64,000 nt of DNA, from assembly GCF_000234355.1 (NCBI RefSeq), contig NZ_AGQV01000002.1, positions 62,001 through 126,000 on the forward strand, in the 5' to 3' direction. Source of the DNA: Gluconobacter morbifer G707 (GTDB lineage: Bacteria; Pseudomonadota; Alphaproteobacteria; Acetobacterales; Acetobacteraceae). Shown piece after piece: positions 46,457 through 55,471 of this stretch (positions are counted from its first letter, which is position 1; each line of letters starts with the position of its first letter). Below the pieces are notes generated by a model. That model was not told the DNA's origin, did not search any database, and was given only the letters and a program-made list of their open reading frames with translations. Position numbers and translations under genes: made by a program.

Positions 46457-46969
46457 CTATTGAGGTTCTTCAGTCAGATCCGCGCCTGATGGAATTCTGT
46501 GCACGTGCTTTTCAAAGCTGATCCCTCCAATGACGGCATCACCTGTGATGTTGGCGTCTCCGGTCACATCAAGATCACCCTCAATCTTCACTTTCCCTGC
46601 CGCAGGTTTCATGACGATTCCAGTTCCACCACTATTATCCAGAAGGATCTGGTCGCCACCCTCGGTGAAAATACAAACCTGACCTTGAGCAAGGTTCTTA
46701 GGACGCGCAGCTTTGTTGAGCGTGCCTATGATAGCTCCGTTTGAAGCATCTCCAGAGATGCTTAGAATGACTGCATCAGTGCCGGCAGGTAAAACAGCGC
46801 TGAACCCATATTGCTGGACTACTGGCAGTCCGTTACGGACCGACCGGCCCGAGACAGTGACCTGAGCGGTCTGGACCTCTCCTGCATCATCACCCGCTAC
46901 ACTGACCGTACCAACCTGGAAAATGCCCTGGATGCGCCTGAAAAGGCGCTGCATGTATGGTGGCATCAT
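46457..46969 (-). CDS. Baseplate spike/assembly protein V (Mu gp45-like)
   Basis: The 170-residue product has the OB-fold entry MMPPYMQRLFRRIQGIFQVG, the gp45 core QYGFSAVLPAGTDAVILSIS, and the C-terminal beta-helix that forms the needle, with KIEGDLDVTGDANITGDAVI and FEKHVHRIP. The HxH pair (KHVH) matches the iron-binding spike tip of Mu gp45/P2 V. It probably punctures the outer membrane. It overlaps the hub gene by four bases. Confidence 0.9.
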   Translation of the reverse strand: MMPPYMQRLFRRIQGIFQVGTVSVAGDDAGEVQTAQVTVSGRSVRNGLPVVQQYGFSAVLPAGTDAVILSISGDASNGAIIGTLNKAARPKNLAQGQVCIFTEGGDQILLDNSGGTGIVMKPAAGKVKIEGDLDVTGDANITGDAVIGGISFEKHVHRIPSGADLTEEPQ

Positions 46970-48120
46970 TTCGTTGCAGATCCTCCTTCTGCTGTCGTGA
47001 TCTGCGGGAATTGAGCCATCAGGACATTGGGTTCTGGCATGTATGCCTCAGGCGGCATCAGCGTCAGATCTGCATGTGTGCCGTCCGGCCCGCGCCGGTA
47101 AGTCACCTCGCCAATTATCCAGGTCTTGTTTTCAAGCTTGAGCGACGGAAGATTGACATAGGCGAGAGTATTTGGCGTCCAGAGTTCCCCGGAACTGTCC
47201 CGCCAGCTGTCGCAGGTAAGCGTAACTGCCTGAGATTGGCCGACACGGCGAGCCAGCTCCCAGTCGAGGCGCATTTTGGCAATATCCTGCCCATTGAGGG
47301 TCTGCTCAGAGATGATTGCCTTAGGTCGATATCTGGTGATGTCCACATCATAAACAGGGGGAGCGGATTGGATGTCAGCACTTAGCTGCTGCGAGAACTG
47401 ATCAGTCGCCTGGATAAAGGCATAGTAGACAGAAAATCTCTGGTCATAGGCGAGGGTCCGTGATGCACCCTCGACGTTAAGCCCTTCGCAAAATCCGCTT
47501 GAAGCCTTCTTTGTCCCGACCTGAGCCAAAACCAGATTCCCGAAGGGATTCTCATAGCAAAGGAACTGGCCCCACCGAGATATCCGGTCGATGATTTCCC
47601 AAGGGGTTTCCCCAAGGTTTACATTGAATTGCGGGACTGTCTGGTTTGCCTTTGCTGCGTCAGAAGTGATGGTGTTGATCACTTCAATCCCGAATTTGGT
47701 GACCAGACCAGAAATCAATGCCTCCGCATTGTCCCCGTCGAACCCTCCCAAGGCCATGCCGGTGATTATGGCCGAGCAGTCGACGATATCCTCACATTTT
47801 CCCCGGCCTGAAATCCGGATCGAATGATCGCCCGGTGAAATGGAAGGTGTATAGCGATCGACATAGCCAGTTATGACCCTGCTATCTCCGAGCCAAACAA
47901 CGCAGGCTTGCCCTGGCTGAACAACCAGGCGCGTGGAGGAAAGGGGATAAACCTCTGTCAGCAGCACATCAAAATCAGAGGGCATGCGCTCAACCCCACG
48001 GGTTACCCGCACCTCCTGCCAACCGCTCCAGAGCTGGCCAGCAACTTCCAAATAGAGAGTGTTCGGATCACGTCCGCTATTCGTCCGATGGCCCTTCACC
48101 GTGACATATGAAACGGACAT
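46966..48120 (-). CDS. Baseplate hub protein (Mu gp44/gpP-like)
   Basis: The 384-residue product is the central hub of the baseplate. N-terminal LYLEVAGQLWSGWQEVRVTR and the gpD-type pieces QPGQACVVWLGDSRVITGYV and HSIRISGRGKCEDIVDCSAI fit the family, as do LNGQDIAKMRLDWELARRVG and GELWTPNTLAYVNLPSLKL. It precedes the spike, which docks on it. 384 residues is the usual length. Confidence 0.92.
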   Translation of the reverse strand: MSVSYVTVKGHRTNSGRDPNTLYLEVAGQLWSGWQEVRVTRGVERMPSDFDVLLTEVYPLSSTRLVVQPGQACVVWLGDSRVITGYVDRYTPSISPGDHSIRISGRGKCEDIVDCSAIITGMALGGFDGDNAEALISGLVTKFGIEVINTITSDAAKANQTVPQFNVNLGETPWEIIDRISRWGQFLCYENPFGNLVLAQVGTKKASSGFCEGLNVEGASRTLAYDQRFSVYYAFIQATDQFSQQLSADIQSAPPVYDVDITRYRPKAIISEQTLNGQDIAKMRLDWELARRVGQSQAVTLTCDSWRDSSGELWTPNTLAYVNLPSLKLENKTWIIGEVTYRRGPDGTHADLTLMPPEAYMPEPNVLMAQFPQITTAEGGSATK

Positions 48121-48130
48121 GGCGGTTCTC

Positions 48131-49480
48131 CTACGAACTCAGGGCCCTGAAGCGGGTTGGCATGAAGGCGGGGTGCACCGGGTTGGCTCTCGCCACCAGA
48201 TCATCAGCTCGCGTGGCATCTCCATAGAGACGATAAGCGAGAACGTTCGCGGGCATTGGAAGAGGCGTTTCAACAGTCATCAGACGCGCAAGGCTTGCAC
48301 CGCGTTCTGTCAGATCGAGAGCGACGCTGGTACGAAGTGCGCGCAGACCCAGATAGGCCTGGTCCTGCCCCGCATCCCCGGCATCAAGCACAGCCGCATC
48401 ATAGATGGTAACTACAGTGCCTCTGACCGTGATGGCATCATCATAGGAAGAGGGCTGATAATCTGCACAGGCCTGCGCAAGAGAAGCCAGCGCTACACGC
48501 CGGAAAAGCTGACCCATACATGTCTGCATTGTCTGGATTGCCCCACCGATTGGCGCCGACGAGGCTATTGTCGCGGGAACCCACTCACACAGACTCATCA
48601 GGAGTCTCAGGGCGTCTGCTGGATCATTGCAGCATGCTCTAAGAGCCTCCGTCAGCTCAGATGCGGCTGAGCATAGCGACGAACCGCCGTCTGTCAGATT
48701 CTTGGAGGCCGTAACAACGGTTCCTGCCGCGGTCTGAACTTTGGCTCGCGCGTCAACTACGGCTGCAATGGCTTCATCCGTGGTCGTGATATCGGAAAAA
48801 TAGCTGTTTCGGTTTCCTGTAGAGTATCGTCCATAGTTTCCGGACAGTCCTGCTACGGCAGAGGCGATGATTCCTGCATCGGACGCCAAAGGAACGACGG
48901 CAGCGACCCAGTCATTGGCGGTTGAAACCGCAGAAGAAAGAACTTCTGCACCTTCTGTCAGGGCATCAGAAACCCCTGAGACAAAATCTGATCCGGCCTG
49001 CCCAAACAGCGACGTGATACAGGATGCGACAAGCGATTGAGTATCCGAACTGCTGGTCGGATAAAGAGCATCCGAGGTTTCCACGAATTCGAAGCGAAGA
49101 CTGACACACCGCCCGCGTTCTGCTTCCTGCTCCGTGACAAGCGGCCCAACCAGCGCAACCGTCAGCGTACCCAGAGTGGGATGAATGAGGACTCCGGATC
49201 CCGGCGTTTCAGAAGCCTCAAGAAGGGCCTGTTCCCGTTCATAGCAGTCATCACCGACGACGAAGCCTGTGAAGGCGTAAGACCTCACGCCGCGGCCGAG
49301 ATCTTCGACCCAGACCGTATTCCGGAAAGGATATTCGTGGACTGCCGTGCGTCGTCCGCGCCGGGTCTCAGAGCGTTCAACTGCGAACTCTATTCCGCGC
49401 CAGGAGGCAGGGAGGAGCGTGTCGAGCCAGGACGTAAGATCTCTGGCCGCACCAAGAACTGAGAGTAGGCTCTCACTCAT
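48131..49480 (-). CDS. DNA circularisation protein N-like tail protein (Mu gp43)
   Basis: The 449-residue product begins with ASWRGIEFAVERSETRRGRR and HEYPFRNTVWVEDLGRGVRS, then YAFTGFVVGDDCYEREQALL, the conserved domain of Mu gpN. Despite the family name, in Mu it is a baseplate/tail component. It lies directly after the tape measure with a four-base overlap, the usual position. The C-terminal half is Ala-rich helical and typical. Confidence 0.92.
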   Translation of the reverse strand: MSESLLSVLGAARDLTSWLDTLLPASWRGIEFAVERSETRRGRRTAVHEYPFRNTVWVEDLGRGVRSYAFTGFVVGDDCYEREQALLEASETPGSGVLIHPTLGTLTVALVGPLVTEQEAERGRCVSLRFEFVETSDALYPTSSSDTQSLVASCITSLFGQAGSDFVSGVSDALTEGAEVLSSAVSTANDWVAAVVPLASDAGIIASAVAGLSGNYGRYSTGNRNSYFSDITTTDEAIAAVVDARAKVQTAAGTVVTASKNLTDGGSSLCSAASELTEALRACCNDPADALRLLMSLCEWVPATIASSAPIGGAIQTMQTCMGQLFRRVALASLAQACADYQPSSYDDAITVRGTVVTIYDAAVLDAGDAGQDQAYLGLRALRTSVALDLTERGASLARLMTVETPLPMPANVLAYRLYGDATRADDLVARANPVHPAFMPTRFRALSS

Positions 49481-51531
49481 GCCATTACGCCCGTCACATT
49501 GTTATGCACTACACGGGCATCGTGAATGGCGCCCTCCTTGCTCAGCACGCTGGCATGGGTTCCTGGAGCCGCCTGTACCTGGATGGTCATCGAGCCGCTT
49601 GCCCCAGCAGTTGTCCCGCTGGACGGCGTGATATTGACCGTCTCGCCAGAGGGGCGCCGGGATAGATTCAAGGAAACGGAATCAGAATACCTTGTCCCTG
49701 ATGTTCCGTAAGCATCATGTCCGGCGCGTCCCGTCTCAAGCCATTTGGCAGCCCCACCTGCGCCCTGGTTATGCGCATAACCAAGAATGGAGAGTTTCTC
49801 TTGAGGAGAGGCATTCCGATAAGCAGCGCTGTGCTGAGACAGATAACGCGCATGCATATCAGTATAGGCTTCAAAGAACTGCTCCTGCATGCCTGGGTTG
49901 CCCAGGAACTGCTGACGGGTGGGCTCTTGGACACCAAGGTACCGCGCGGCTTCAGAGATCTCTTGAGATCCCATCTGATATCGGCCTGCAAACCGACCGC
50001 TTGAGCCGCCCATCTGGTCGTAACGGGCGCCTTCGATACCGGCGACAGATCTGGCGAAGGTCTGGTATTGCTGCTGGTTTGCACCTGTGTCTTTCAGGAG
50101 CGTGCCAGCCTGATACGGAACGCCTGGACTTGCCAGACCCATCACGGCGTGCGCGGCACGGCTCATCCCTCGTGCGATGCCGCCGACTGCATGGCCGATC
50201 CAGCTGTTTCTGAAGAGGTCAATCGTGTGGGAAATATGTTCCCAGGCGTCATCAAACGAGGCCCGGACGTTTGCCCACATGTTCGAAAAGAACTGGGATA
50301 TTCCTGCCCAGTGCTTGTAGATCCCAAGTGCGCCAGCACCAATGAGTGCGGCAGAGGTAGAAATCAGGAGGCCTTGAGGGGTGAAAACGCCGGCCACTTG
50401 AGCAATGGTGAGGCCAACTCGACCGATCGCCAGCGCAAGATGGGTCCAAGGCGCAGCCATTTTGAGAAGCATAGACCCGGTCATGAAGGCGACCAGGCCT
50501 TTCAAGGCATTCTCTGGGCCACCTACCAAGCCTGTCAGAGCGCTGATCCTCTGGCCCCAGATCTGAAGCTCATGACCAACACTCTGCCAGTTTATGGCTC
50601 GAACCCATGACGCAAATTGCTCAACGGCAGTGCCGAGCGTGTTTACGGCCGTGGTCACCTGAGGACTGGTTGCAAGCCATTCCGCAAACTGATTCAGAAG
50701 AGGGGTCAGGGTAGGGGAGAGACGTTCAGATATCCGGTTTCCTAGCCCTTGTACGGCAAGGGTCAGGCGCGTCTGCGCCATTCTGAAGGCATCTGCCGCG
50801 GCCGTCGTCTGAGGGGTGACATGAAGATAGCGCTCCGCTTCGCGCTGATAGTCCCTCATCCCCTGGGCGCCACGCCTCAGGAATGGCAGCAGCGCTTCGC
50901 CCGCACCTCCGAAGGCGATCGCAGCGGCCTGGGACTGGGCGAAGGGATCTTTGAGAGCCGCTATGCGCTCGGCAATCTTGGGGAACACCTCGGATGCGTT
51001 GCGTCCCTCAAGAGCAGTCTTGCGAAAAGCGATATGCCAGCCGTTCATCAGGGCCACAAAACTGGCATTTCGTCCGCCTACGGCGTCGTACATGTTCTGC
51101 CCGAGGCCTCGGAGAGCGGATGTCATGGTCCCGGCAGAGGCGCCTGCTATCTGGGCCGCAGCTTCCCAGGAAGAAAGCCGCTGTGTCGAAACCCCGATCC
51201 CCTGGGAGGCAAAGCGAAGCTGCGATCCCCACTGCGACCATGCGGCGACCATACGATACATGCCTGCCAGACTGGCCGCACCCGTAATGGCCCCGAGCGG
51301 AGCGACGATCGAGCTTACCCGATCAAAGACATCCCTTGCACCTCGGCCTACATCGCGTAGTGAATTGCCAACCTGATTGAGGCCTGACACCTGTGAGAGG
51401 CGATTGACGGAAGCATAGAGATTTCGAAAAGGCTGGAAGGTTTCGCGGGTCTTCTTGGTGATATCGTCGAGTGTCTTTGTGACCTTGTCGACGGCGGTGA
51501 TGGTGACACTGAAGCCCTTTCCACCGGCCAT
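49477..51531 (-). CDS. Tail tape measure protein with C-terminal lysozyme-like domain
   Basis: The 684-residue tape measure sets tail length. The N-terminal part is helical (VTITAVDKVTKTLDDITKKT), followed by Ala-rich transmembrane-like stretches in the middle. Residues from about 488 to 618 form a lysozyme/transglycosylase-like domain: FARSVAGIEGARYDQMGG (possible catalytic Glu), GRFAGRYQMGSQEISEAARY, KLSILGYAHNQGAGGAAKWL. This domain could help the tail pass the peptidoglycan. At roughly 0.15 nm per residue the predicted tail is about 100 nm, a family-based estimate. The start lies 47 nt after the chaperone extension stop. Confidence 0.88.
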   Translation of the reverse strand: MAGGKGFSVTITAVDKVTKTLDDITKKTRETFQPFRNLYASVNRLSQVSGLNQVGNSLRDVGRGARDVFDRVSSIVAPLGAITGAASLAGMYRMVAAWSQWGSQLRFASQGIGVSTQRLSSWEAAAQIAGASAGTMTSALRGLGQNMYDAVGGRNASFVALMNGWHIAFRKTALEGRNASEVFPKIAERIAALKDPFAQSQAAAIAFGGAGEALLPFLRRGAQGMRDYQREAERYLHVTPQTTAAADAFRMAQTRLTLAVQGLGNRISERLSPTLTPLLNQFAEWLATSPQVTTAVNTLGTAVEQFASWVRAINWQSVGHELQIWGQRISALTGLVGGPENALKGLVAFMTGSMLLKMAAPWTHLALAIGRVGLTIAQVAGVFTPQGLLISTSAALIGAGALGIYKHWAGISQFFSNMWANVRASFDDAWEHISHTIDLFRNSWIGHAVGGIARGMSRAAHAVMGLASPGVPYQAGTLLKDTGANQQQYQTFARSVAGIEGARYDQMGGSSGRFAGRYQMGSQEISEAARYLGVQEPTRQQFLGNPGMQEQFFEAYTDMHARYLSQHSAAYRNASPQEKLSILGYAHNQGAGGAAKWLETGRAGHDAYGTSGTRYSDSVSLNLSRRPSGETVNITPSSGTTAGASGSMTIQVQAAPGTHASVLSKEGAIHDARVVHNNVTGVMA

Positions 51532-51577
51532 GTCCGCTCCTGCTTATCGTATTTATCGTGAGAGGGAATGGCGTCCT

Positions 51578-51736
51578 CTATGAAGGAGGCCTTTGGGCGG
51601 CAATCTGGCGGGTAGCCTGCTGAGCGGCCTCGACAAGCTCTTCACCCGTCATGCCCCAGAAAGGATCCGGACCGCAGCGGAAATGATACGCCAGATCCCA
51701 GATCAGCTGTTTCCAGTTCCGCGGCCATCGTTCGTA
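51578..51736 (-). CDS. -1 frame extension of the tail assembly chaperone (E'-like)
   Basis: A 53-codon frame overlaps the 3' end of the chaperone gene in the -1 frame. It has no ATG, GTG or TTG start before its conserved part, but it can be joined to the chaperone at a five-T run (51740-51736): GTT TTT ACG becomes GTT TTT TAC. The extension reads YERWPRNWKQLIWDLAYHFR, CGPDPFWGMTGEELVEAAQQ and 12 more residues, with the Trp/Phe-rich pattern of gpE' and gpT proteins. The fused product would have 233 residues. This matches the conserved tail-assembly frameshift of dsDNA phages. Confidence 0.78.
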   Translation of the reverse strand, partial: YERWPRNWKQLIWDLAYHFRCGPDPFWGMTGEELVEAAQQATRQIAAQRPPS

Positions 51737-52278
51737 AAAACCTCGATCACCTTGGCAGTCTTATACACAGTCGAGGCCGGGAATTTATGAACGGTCGTGA
51801 TGGGAATGCCGCAGACTTGGCTGACCAGAGACATACGGTATTTCAGGTCAGAGGCGGGGCCCTGGGAATTACGAAGGTTCGAATTCGCCTTGATCATTTC
51901 CCCGGTTGTGGCGCTTCGGACGTACAGTTCCGAGTAACCGATCGTGCCTACGTTGACCGGAGGATTCAGTTCGATCGTATCCTGTGAAGGATCAAATTCG
52001 AAACCATCGACTTCAGCCATAATGGTCGTCATGACCAAATCGGAAATGGCCGCGGTAACTCCCAGAGGAAGGAGATCAGCGACCTTCGAACTTATGCCGC
52101 AACACGCCACGACGATGTCGCGAGCAAAAATCGACATGGCTTCCGGATTGGCATCGACCTCGATGGCCCGCTGAGCATTGCAAAGCTTCAGCGCATCAGG
52201 TTCCTGGATGGACAGGGTTTGGATCTGTCCGCCTTCGAATGAAATCGGGGCAGCGAGCTCATAGGATTCGAAGTTCAT
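51703..52278 (-). CDS. Tail assembly chaperone (Mu gp41/gpE-like)
   Basis: The 191-residue product has the tail assembly protein E pattern: an N-terminal ISFEGGQIQTLSIQEPDALK, then AQRAIEVDANPEAMSIFARD and VVACCGISSKVADLLPLGVT. In this product the C-terminal half continues unusually long, with GTIGYSELYVRSATTGEMIK. It coats the tape measure before tube polymerisation. Near the 3' end lies a five-T slippery run leading to the -1 frame extension. It overlaps the tube gene by four bases. Confidence 0.82.
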   Translation of the reverse strand: MNFESYELAAPISFEGGQIQTLSIQEPDALKLCNAQRAIEVDANPEAMSIFARDIVVACCGISSKVADLLPLGVTAAISDLVMTTIMAEVDGFEFDPSQDTIELNPPVNVGTIGYSELYVRSATTGEMIKANSNLRNSQGPASDLKYRMSLVSQVCGIPITTVHKFPASTVYKTAKVIEVFTNDGRGTGNS

Positions 52279-52667
52279 TTCGTGATCTCCGTCACAACCC
52301 CGTCAAAGCGGACCTCAAACGTGCCTTCTGCTGTGTTCACGCCTGCGACATCGGTAGCGATCACATTCGTTCCGACTACGGTCTTCCCGTTGGCCAGGAC
52401 CGCTACGACCGTGACTGCACCGATATCGACAATCGCGGCCTGAGAAAGGCCACCGCTGTCGCGCATCATGAAGGAGATAAAGCCCGGTTTCGGGGTTTCA
52501 GAATAACCCTGCACACCAGACTGGCCCGTGAGAACTTCACGTTTTTTCGTCGTGGCATCGTATGTCAGCTCGGATGCGACATCGACTGCAATGCCCTCGA
52601 TTTCAACCGAGACTGTACCAGCCCGGACAGCCATGGAGTTCGGGGCAGAAGTGTAAATGCCGGCCAT
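52275..52667 (-). CDS. Tail tube protein (Mu gp40/gpM-like)
   Basis: The 130-residue product begins AGIYTSAPNSMAVRAGTVSV and continues with ELTYDATTKKREVLTGQSGV and QGYSETPKPGFISFMMRDSG, features of the phage tail tube protein family. It forms the inner tube that the sheath contracts around. It starts at the sheath stop (TAATG). Confidence 0.88.
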   Translation of the reverse strand: MAGIYTSAPNSMAVRAGTVSVEIEGIAVDVASELTYDATTKKREVLTGQSGVQGYSETPKPGFISFMMRDSGGLSQAAIVDIGAVTVVAVLANGKTVVGTNVIATDVAGVNTAEGTFEVRFDGVVTEITK

Positions 52668-54151
52668 TAGGCAGAGACTCCACTGATGAAGTTGACCTTG
52701 ATGGCAATCATCCGAAGCTGATCAACAAGGTGGAATGGCAGCATGAGAGCCACTGTTCCGTTGCCCATGTTTTCTGCTGAGGCGTTCGCCTTGAATGTTT
52801 CATACCCCTGGGCGAACCCGTTGTCGCAGAGGGTCTTATAGCGACCGACAGCCGCTGCCAGGATCGTCTGGGACGTCACCATATTGGAGCCGCCAGAAAT
52901 ATCCGTCCCATCGGCAACGAGCTTTTTGCGGCCGTAACGGGCTTTCAGAAAGGCCTGAATATCACGGATGATATAGACAAGGCTGTAAGGCGTTTCGACG
53001 TTCAGCCATGTAATGTCGGGCGCGCCAGACGTATTCGTCTGCCAAAAAGTGATGGCACGGTCGATAACAACCTGACCTGCATCATTCACCACAAACGTCG
53101 AAATACCATCGTACAGAAGGGTATTTCGAATGGAGAGATCGAAACGACTTTCCACAGGCGGCGCCAGAACATTCAGGACCAGTTCCTGCAGCGGCACGCC
53201 AGGATCTGCACGAAGGCTGGCTGCGGCCGCCCCCATATAATCTGCTCCCCACAGCCATGCGGGGCTGGGGCTGTCGTCAAACCCCATACCAGTCCCAGTG
53301 AACTCATCCCGCCCATTGCCGAAGGTCGACAATGTGCCAGCCGTGCCGCGGACGCCACAGAAGTAACCGCCATAAAGCATCTGAGCCCAGGACCATCGTC
53401 CGGACGTCTCATCCAGAAGTGCCTCAAGGAGGCCGAGTGACGTGCTGTCAGTATAAGGCGAAACGATGAAATCGAACGTCTTGTCAGACAGATTGGTCAG
53501 CCCACTGGACAGACTGTCTGAAGGATTTGTCTCGCCTCCGGTCAATGCCGAAACTGACAGGGTCAGGCCAGCCGGCGTGCTTTCGCCTCCGGCAGTCCCG
53601 AGATAGTTGAAACGGACATCAATCTCGTTGCCGACTTCTCCCTTGTTGAGAGACGTCAGGGTGATGACACCGGCACTAGAGCTCACCGATACCGGAACGT
53701 TGGCGGTTGCGTTAATCTTGGCGACGATGGCAGCTGCTACCGTTGTCGCGTCGGATCCGCTAGCCACTCCAATCTGGATTTTCGTGCCGGCAAGATATAA
53801 CGCAATGGTTCCGCCCGCTGTCGCTGTGCCGGCAACGGTGATGGTTCCTTTGGCCGCGACCGCCGTACTGTCTTCAGACTGCGGGAGAATATAGATCGTC
53901 GCCGTAGGATCCTGCAGGATATACTGCCGATACATCAATGCTGGCACGGAACCGACACCACAGGCGGCATCGACAGCGCTTTTTCCCGTGGCCAGAAACG
54001 GCACATCGGGAGTGGTTGTTCCCGACGAGAGCATAGGTCCGAGGATCAAAGTCCGCTGGATCTGATCTCCGCTTACGTATTGCGGATCAACCTCAGCGAA
54101 TACGCCATGTGTCCGCTGCGTGAGATCAAGGCTTTTGAAGGTAATCGACAT
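52667..54151 (-). CDS. Contractile tail sheath protein (Mu gpL-like)
   Basis: The 494-residue product is of the Mu gpL/FI sheath family. It shows GTTTPDVPFLATGKSAVDAA, an inserted beta domain with VAASGTITVAG-like segments (KGTITVAGTATAGGTIALYL), SLGLLEALLDETSGRWSWAQ, RADPGVPLQELVLNVLAPPV and WLNVETPYSLVYIIRDIQAF near the C-terminus. It is the largest tail protein and a clear sign of a myovirus. It is packed between DUF2635 and the tube. Confidence 0.94.
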   Translation of the reverse strand: MSITFKSLDLTQRTHGVFAEVDPQYVSGDQIQRTLILGPMLSSGTTTPDVPFLATGKSAVDAACGVGSVPALMYRQYILQDPTATIYILPQSEDSTAVAAKGTITVAGTATAGGTIALYLAGTKIQIGVASGSDATTVAAAIVAKINATANVPVSVSSSAGVITLTSLNKGEVGNEIDVRFNYLGTAGGESTPAGLTLSVSALTGGETNPSDSLSSGLTNLSDKTFDFIVSPYTDSTSLGLLEALLDETSGRWSWAQMLYGGYFCGVRGTAGTLSTFGNGRDEFTGTGMGFDDSPSPAWLWGADYMGAAAASLRADPGVPLQELVLNVLAPPVESRFDLSIRNTLLYDGISTFVVNDAGQVVIDRAITFWQTNTSGAPDITWLNVETPYSLVYIIRDIQAFLKARYGRKKLVADGTDISGGSNMVTSQTILAAAVGRYKTLCDNGFAQGYETFKANASAENMGNGTVALMLPFHLVDQLRMIAIKVNFISGVSA

Positions 54152-54154
54152 ACA

Positions 54155-54382
54155 TCAGGCCTGCGGTTTCGTGAGAACGGCCGGAGCAGCTTCAGGCGCC
54201 GGTGCAGCCGATGGAGCGGCCGGAGAAACGATTTCGACATCCTTGTCGCGAAGGAGACGCTTCCAATAAGCCGCCCTGGGCTGTTCTCCGATGGCTTGCA
54301 CCTGGATGCCGCTGTCCGGGATCAGTTCATGGGTGACGTAGTCGCGGATCTTCAGACCCGCCCGAGGTTTGAGAGTAATCAT
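54155..54382 (-). CDS. DUF2635 (Mu gp38-like) small tail protein
   Basis: ATG 54382 (MITLKPRAGLKIRDYVTHEL, then IPDSGIQVQA and AAYWKRLLRDKDVEIV) gives 75 residues and matches DUF2635 of Mu-like phages, including the K/RP-GL-VRDP and YWxRRL-GDV ends. The C-terminal 25 residues are an Ala/Pro tail. It starts 56 nt inside the end of the gp37-like gene, a long overlap for this phage. The function is unknown. It always lies before the sheath. Confidence 0.85.
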   Translation of the reverse strand: MITLKPRAGLKIRDYVTHELIPDSGIQVQAIGEQPRAAYWKRLLRDKDVEIVSPAAPSAAPAPEAAPAVLTKPQA

Positions 54383-54935
54383 TGGATTTCCCAGAAGGAT
54401 TGAGATCCGGCACCCGGAATGACAGCCCTGGCGTTCCGGACTGATCGACCGTTTCAATGTCGATCTCGATCAGGGGAGGGGCGCCAATTTGGAAGCCGTC
54501 TGCAGCCGAAATCGTGACATCGATTGCGAAATCGAACTGCCATGCCAGACGGGCACGGTTTGGATCGCCGAGAAGACCGCCTCGGGCATAGCGAAAGCCC
54601 TGTGAGGCGCAAATGTCATCAGGACGCCAGTTCAGAATGGCGGAAAAAAGGGATTTCTTGACATCATTTACGGCCAGGGTTGCCGTTTTCTGTCCCCGTC
54701 GGTCAGAGCTGTTATCGAGAAAAACGATAATCCCAACCGTTTCAGTTACCTTCTGGACCAGACTATTCTGAACCTGGTTCCCTTCCGGTTCGTCTTCGAG
54801 AGGAATCACAAACGCACAAGGTGGCTGCATCCAGGTTGTATCGTTGGCCATCGCGTACTCTGCCGCTCCGGCCACCTGGCCGTTGAAGACGCCAGCGTAA
54901 GCTTTCACCTGCCGGATTATCGTGTCGATGTTCAT
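54327..54935 (-). CDS. Mu gp37-like tail terminator protein
   Basis: The 202-residue product shows MNIDTIIRQVKAYAGVFNGQ, ETVGIIVFLDNSSDRRGQKT, and SLFSAILNWRPDDICASQGF, typical of the gp37 tail-completion family. FRYARGGLLGDPNRARLAWQ then leads into FDFAIDVTIS. The last 30 residues overlap the DUF2635 gene and are non-conserved. It caps the tail tube at the head side. Confidence 0.8.
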   Translation of the reverse strand: MNIDTIIRQVKAYAGVFNGQVAGAAEYAMANDTTWMQPPCAFVIPLEDEPEGNQVQNSLVQKVTETVGIIVFLDNSSDRRGQKTATLAVNDVKKSLFSAILNWRPDDICASQGFRYARGGLLGDPNRARLAWQFDFAIDVTISAADGFQIGAPPLIEIDIETVDQSGTPGLSFRVPDLNPSGKSNDYSQTSGGSEDPRLRHP

Positions 54936-55471
54936 CGTTTCTTTCTGACCATCCTGATCCCGGCTCGGGCAGCAGCTTCCAGGCGAGGCTCTATGCTCTC
55001 CTCACTTTCACCCAGCGCGCGGGTGAGGAAGGGTCGTGGCTCAAGACGTCTTATCGTTCCGATGCCACTTTTGCCGCGGATCCTTTTCCCGCCTGAACTC
55101 AGCCGTCCGCCTCCTTGCGCTCCTTTTTCAAGAAACAGTGCATAGAAAGCGGTGTCCCTGATCGACACGCCTTCGCCGCTGCGGAACGCCCGGACCTTTA
55201 TCGAGCGCGAGAGTGTGCCAGTGATGCTGGTGGGCGATTGTCCTGGAGAAGAAGCCTGATGGAGGCCTTTTTTATAGCCTCCTCGGTATCTGGCAGCTGA
55301 CCCGCCTGGCCCTCGATAAACACGGCCCGTCCCGATGCTCTTGCGAATATCAGAGCGGGCTTGTTTGGCGACTTCCCGCCCGGCCACCATGAGGGAAGCC
55401 TTGAGAGCCTTCTTATCGAACTGAAGAGCCGCTGCATCGACCGTAATCCGAAGATTTATGGCATCGGCCAT
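54932..55471 (-). CDS. HK97 gp10-like head-tail protein
   Basis: The 179-residue product starts MADAINLRITVDAAALQFDK and contains the HK97_gp10 features: REVAKQARSDIRKSIGTGRV, SPTSITGTLSRSIKVRAFRS, FLEKGAQGGG and EPRPFLTRALGESEESIEPR. It links neck and tail tube. It overlaps genes on both sides by 4-16 bases. Confidence 0.85.
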   Translation of the reverse strand: MADAINLRITVDAAALQFDKKALKASLMVAGREVAKQARSDIRKSIGTGRVYRGPGGSAARYRGGYKKGLHQASSPGQSPTSITGTLSRSIKVRAFRSGEGVSIRDTAFYALFLEKGAQGGGRLSSGGKRIRGKSGIGTIRRLEPRPFLTRALGESEESIEPRLEAAARAGIRMVRKKR

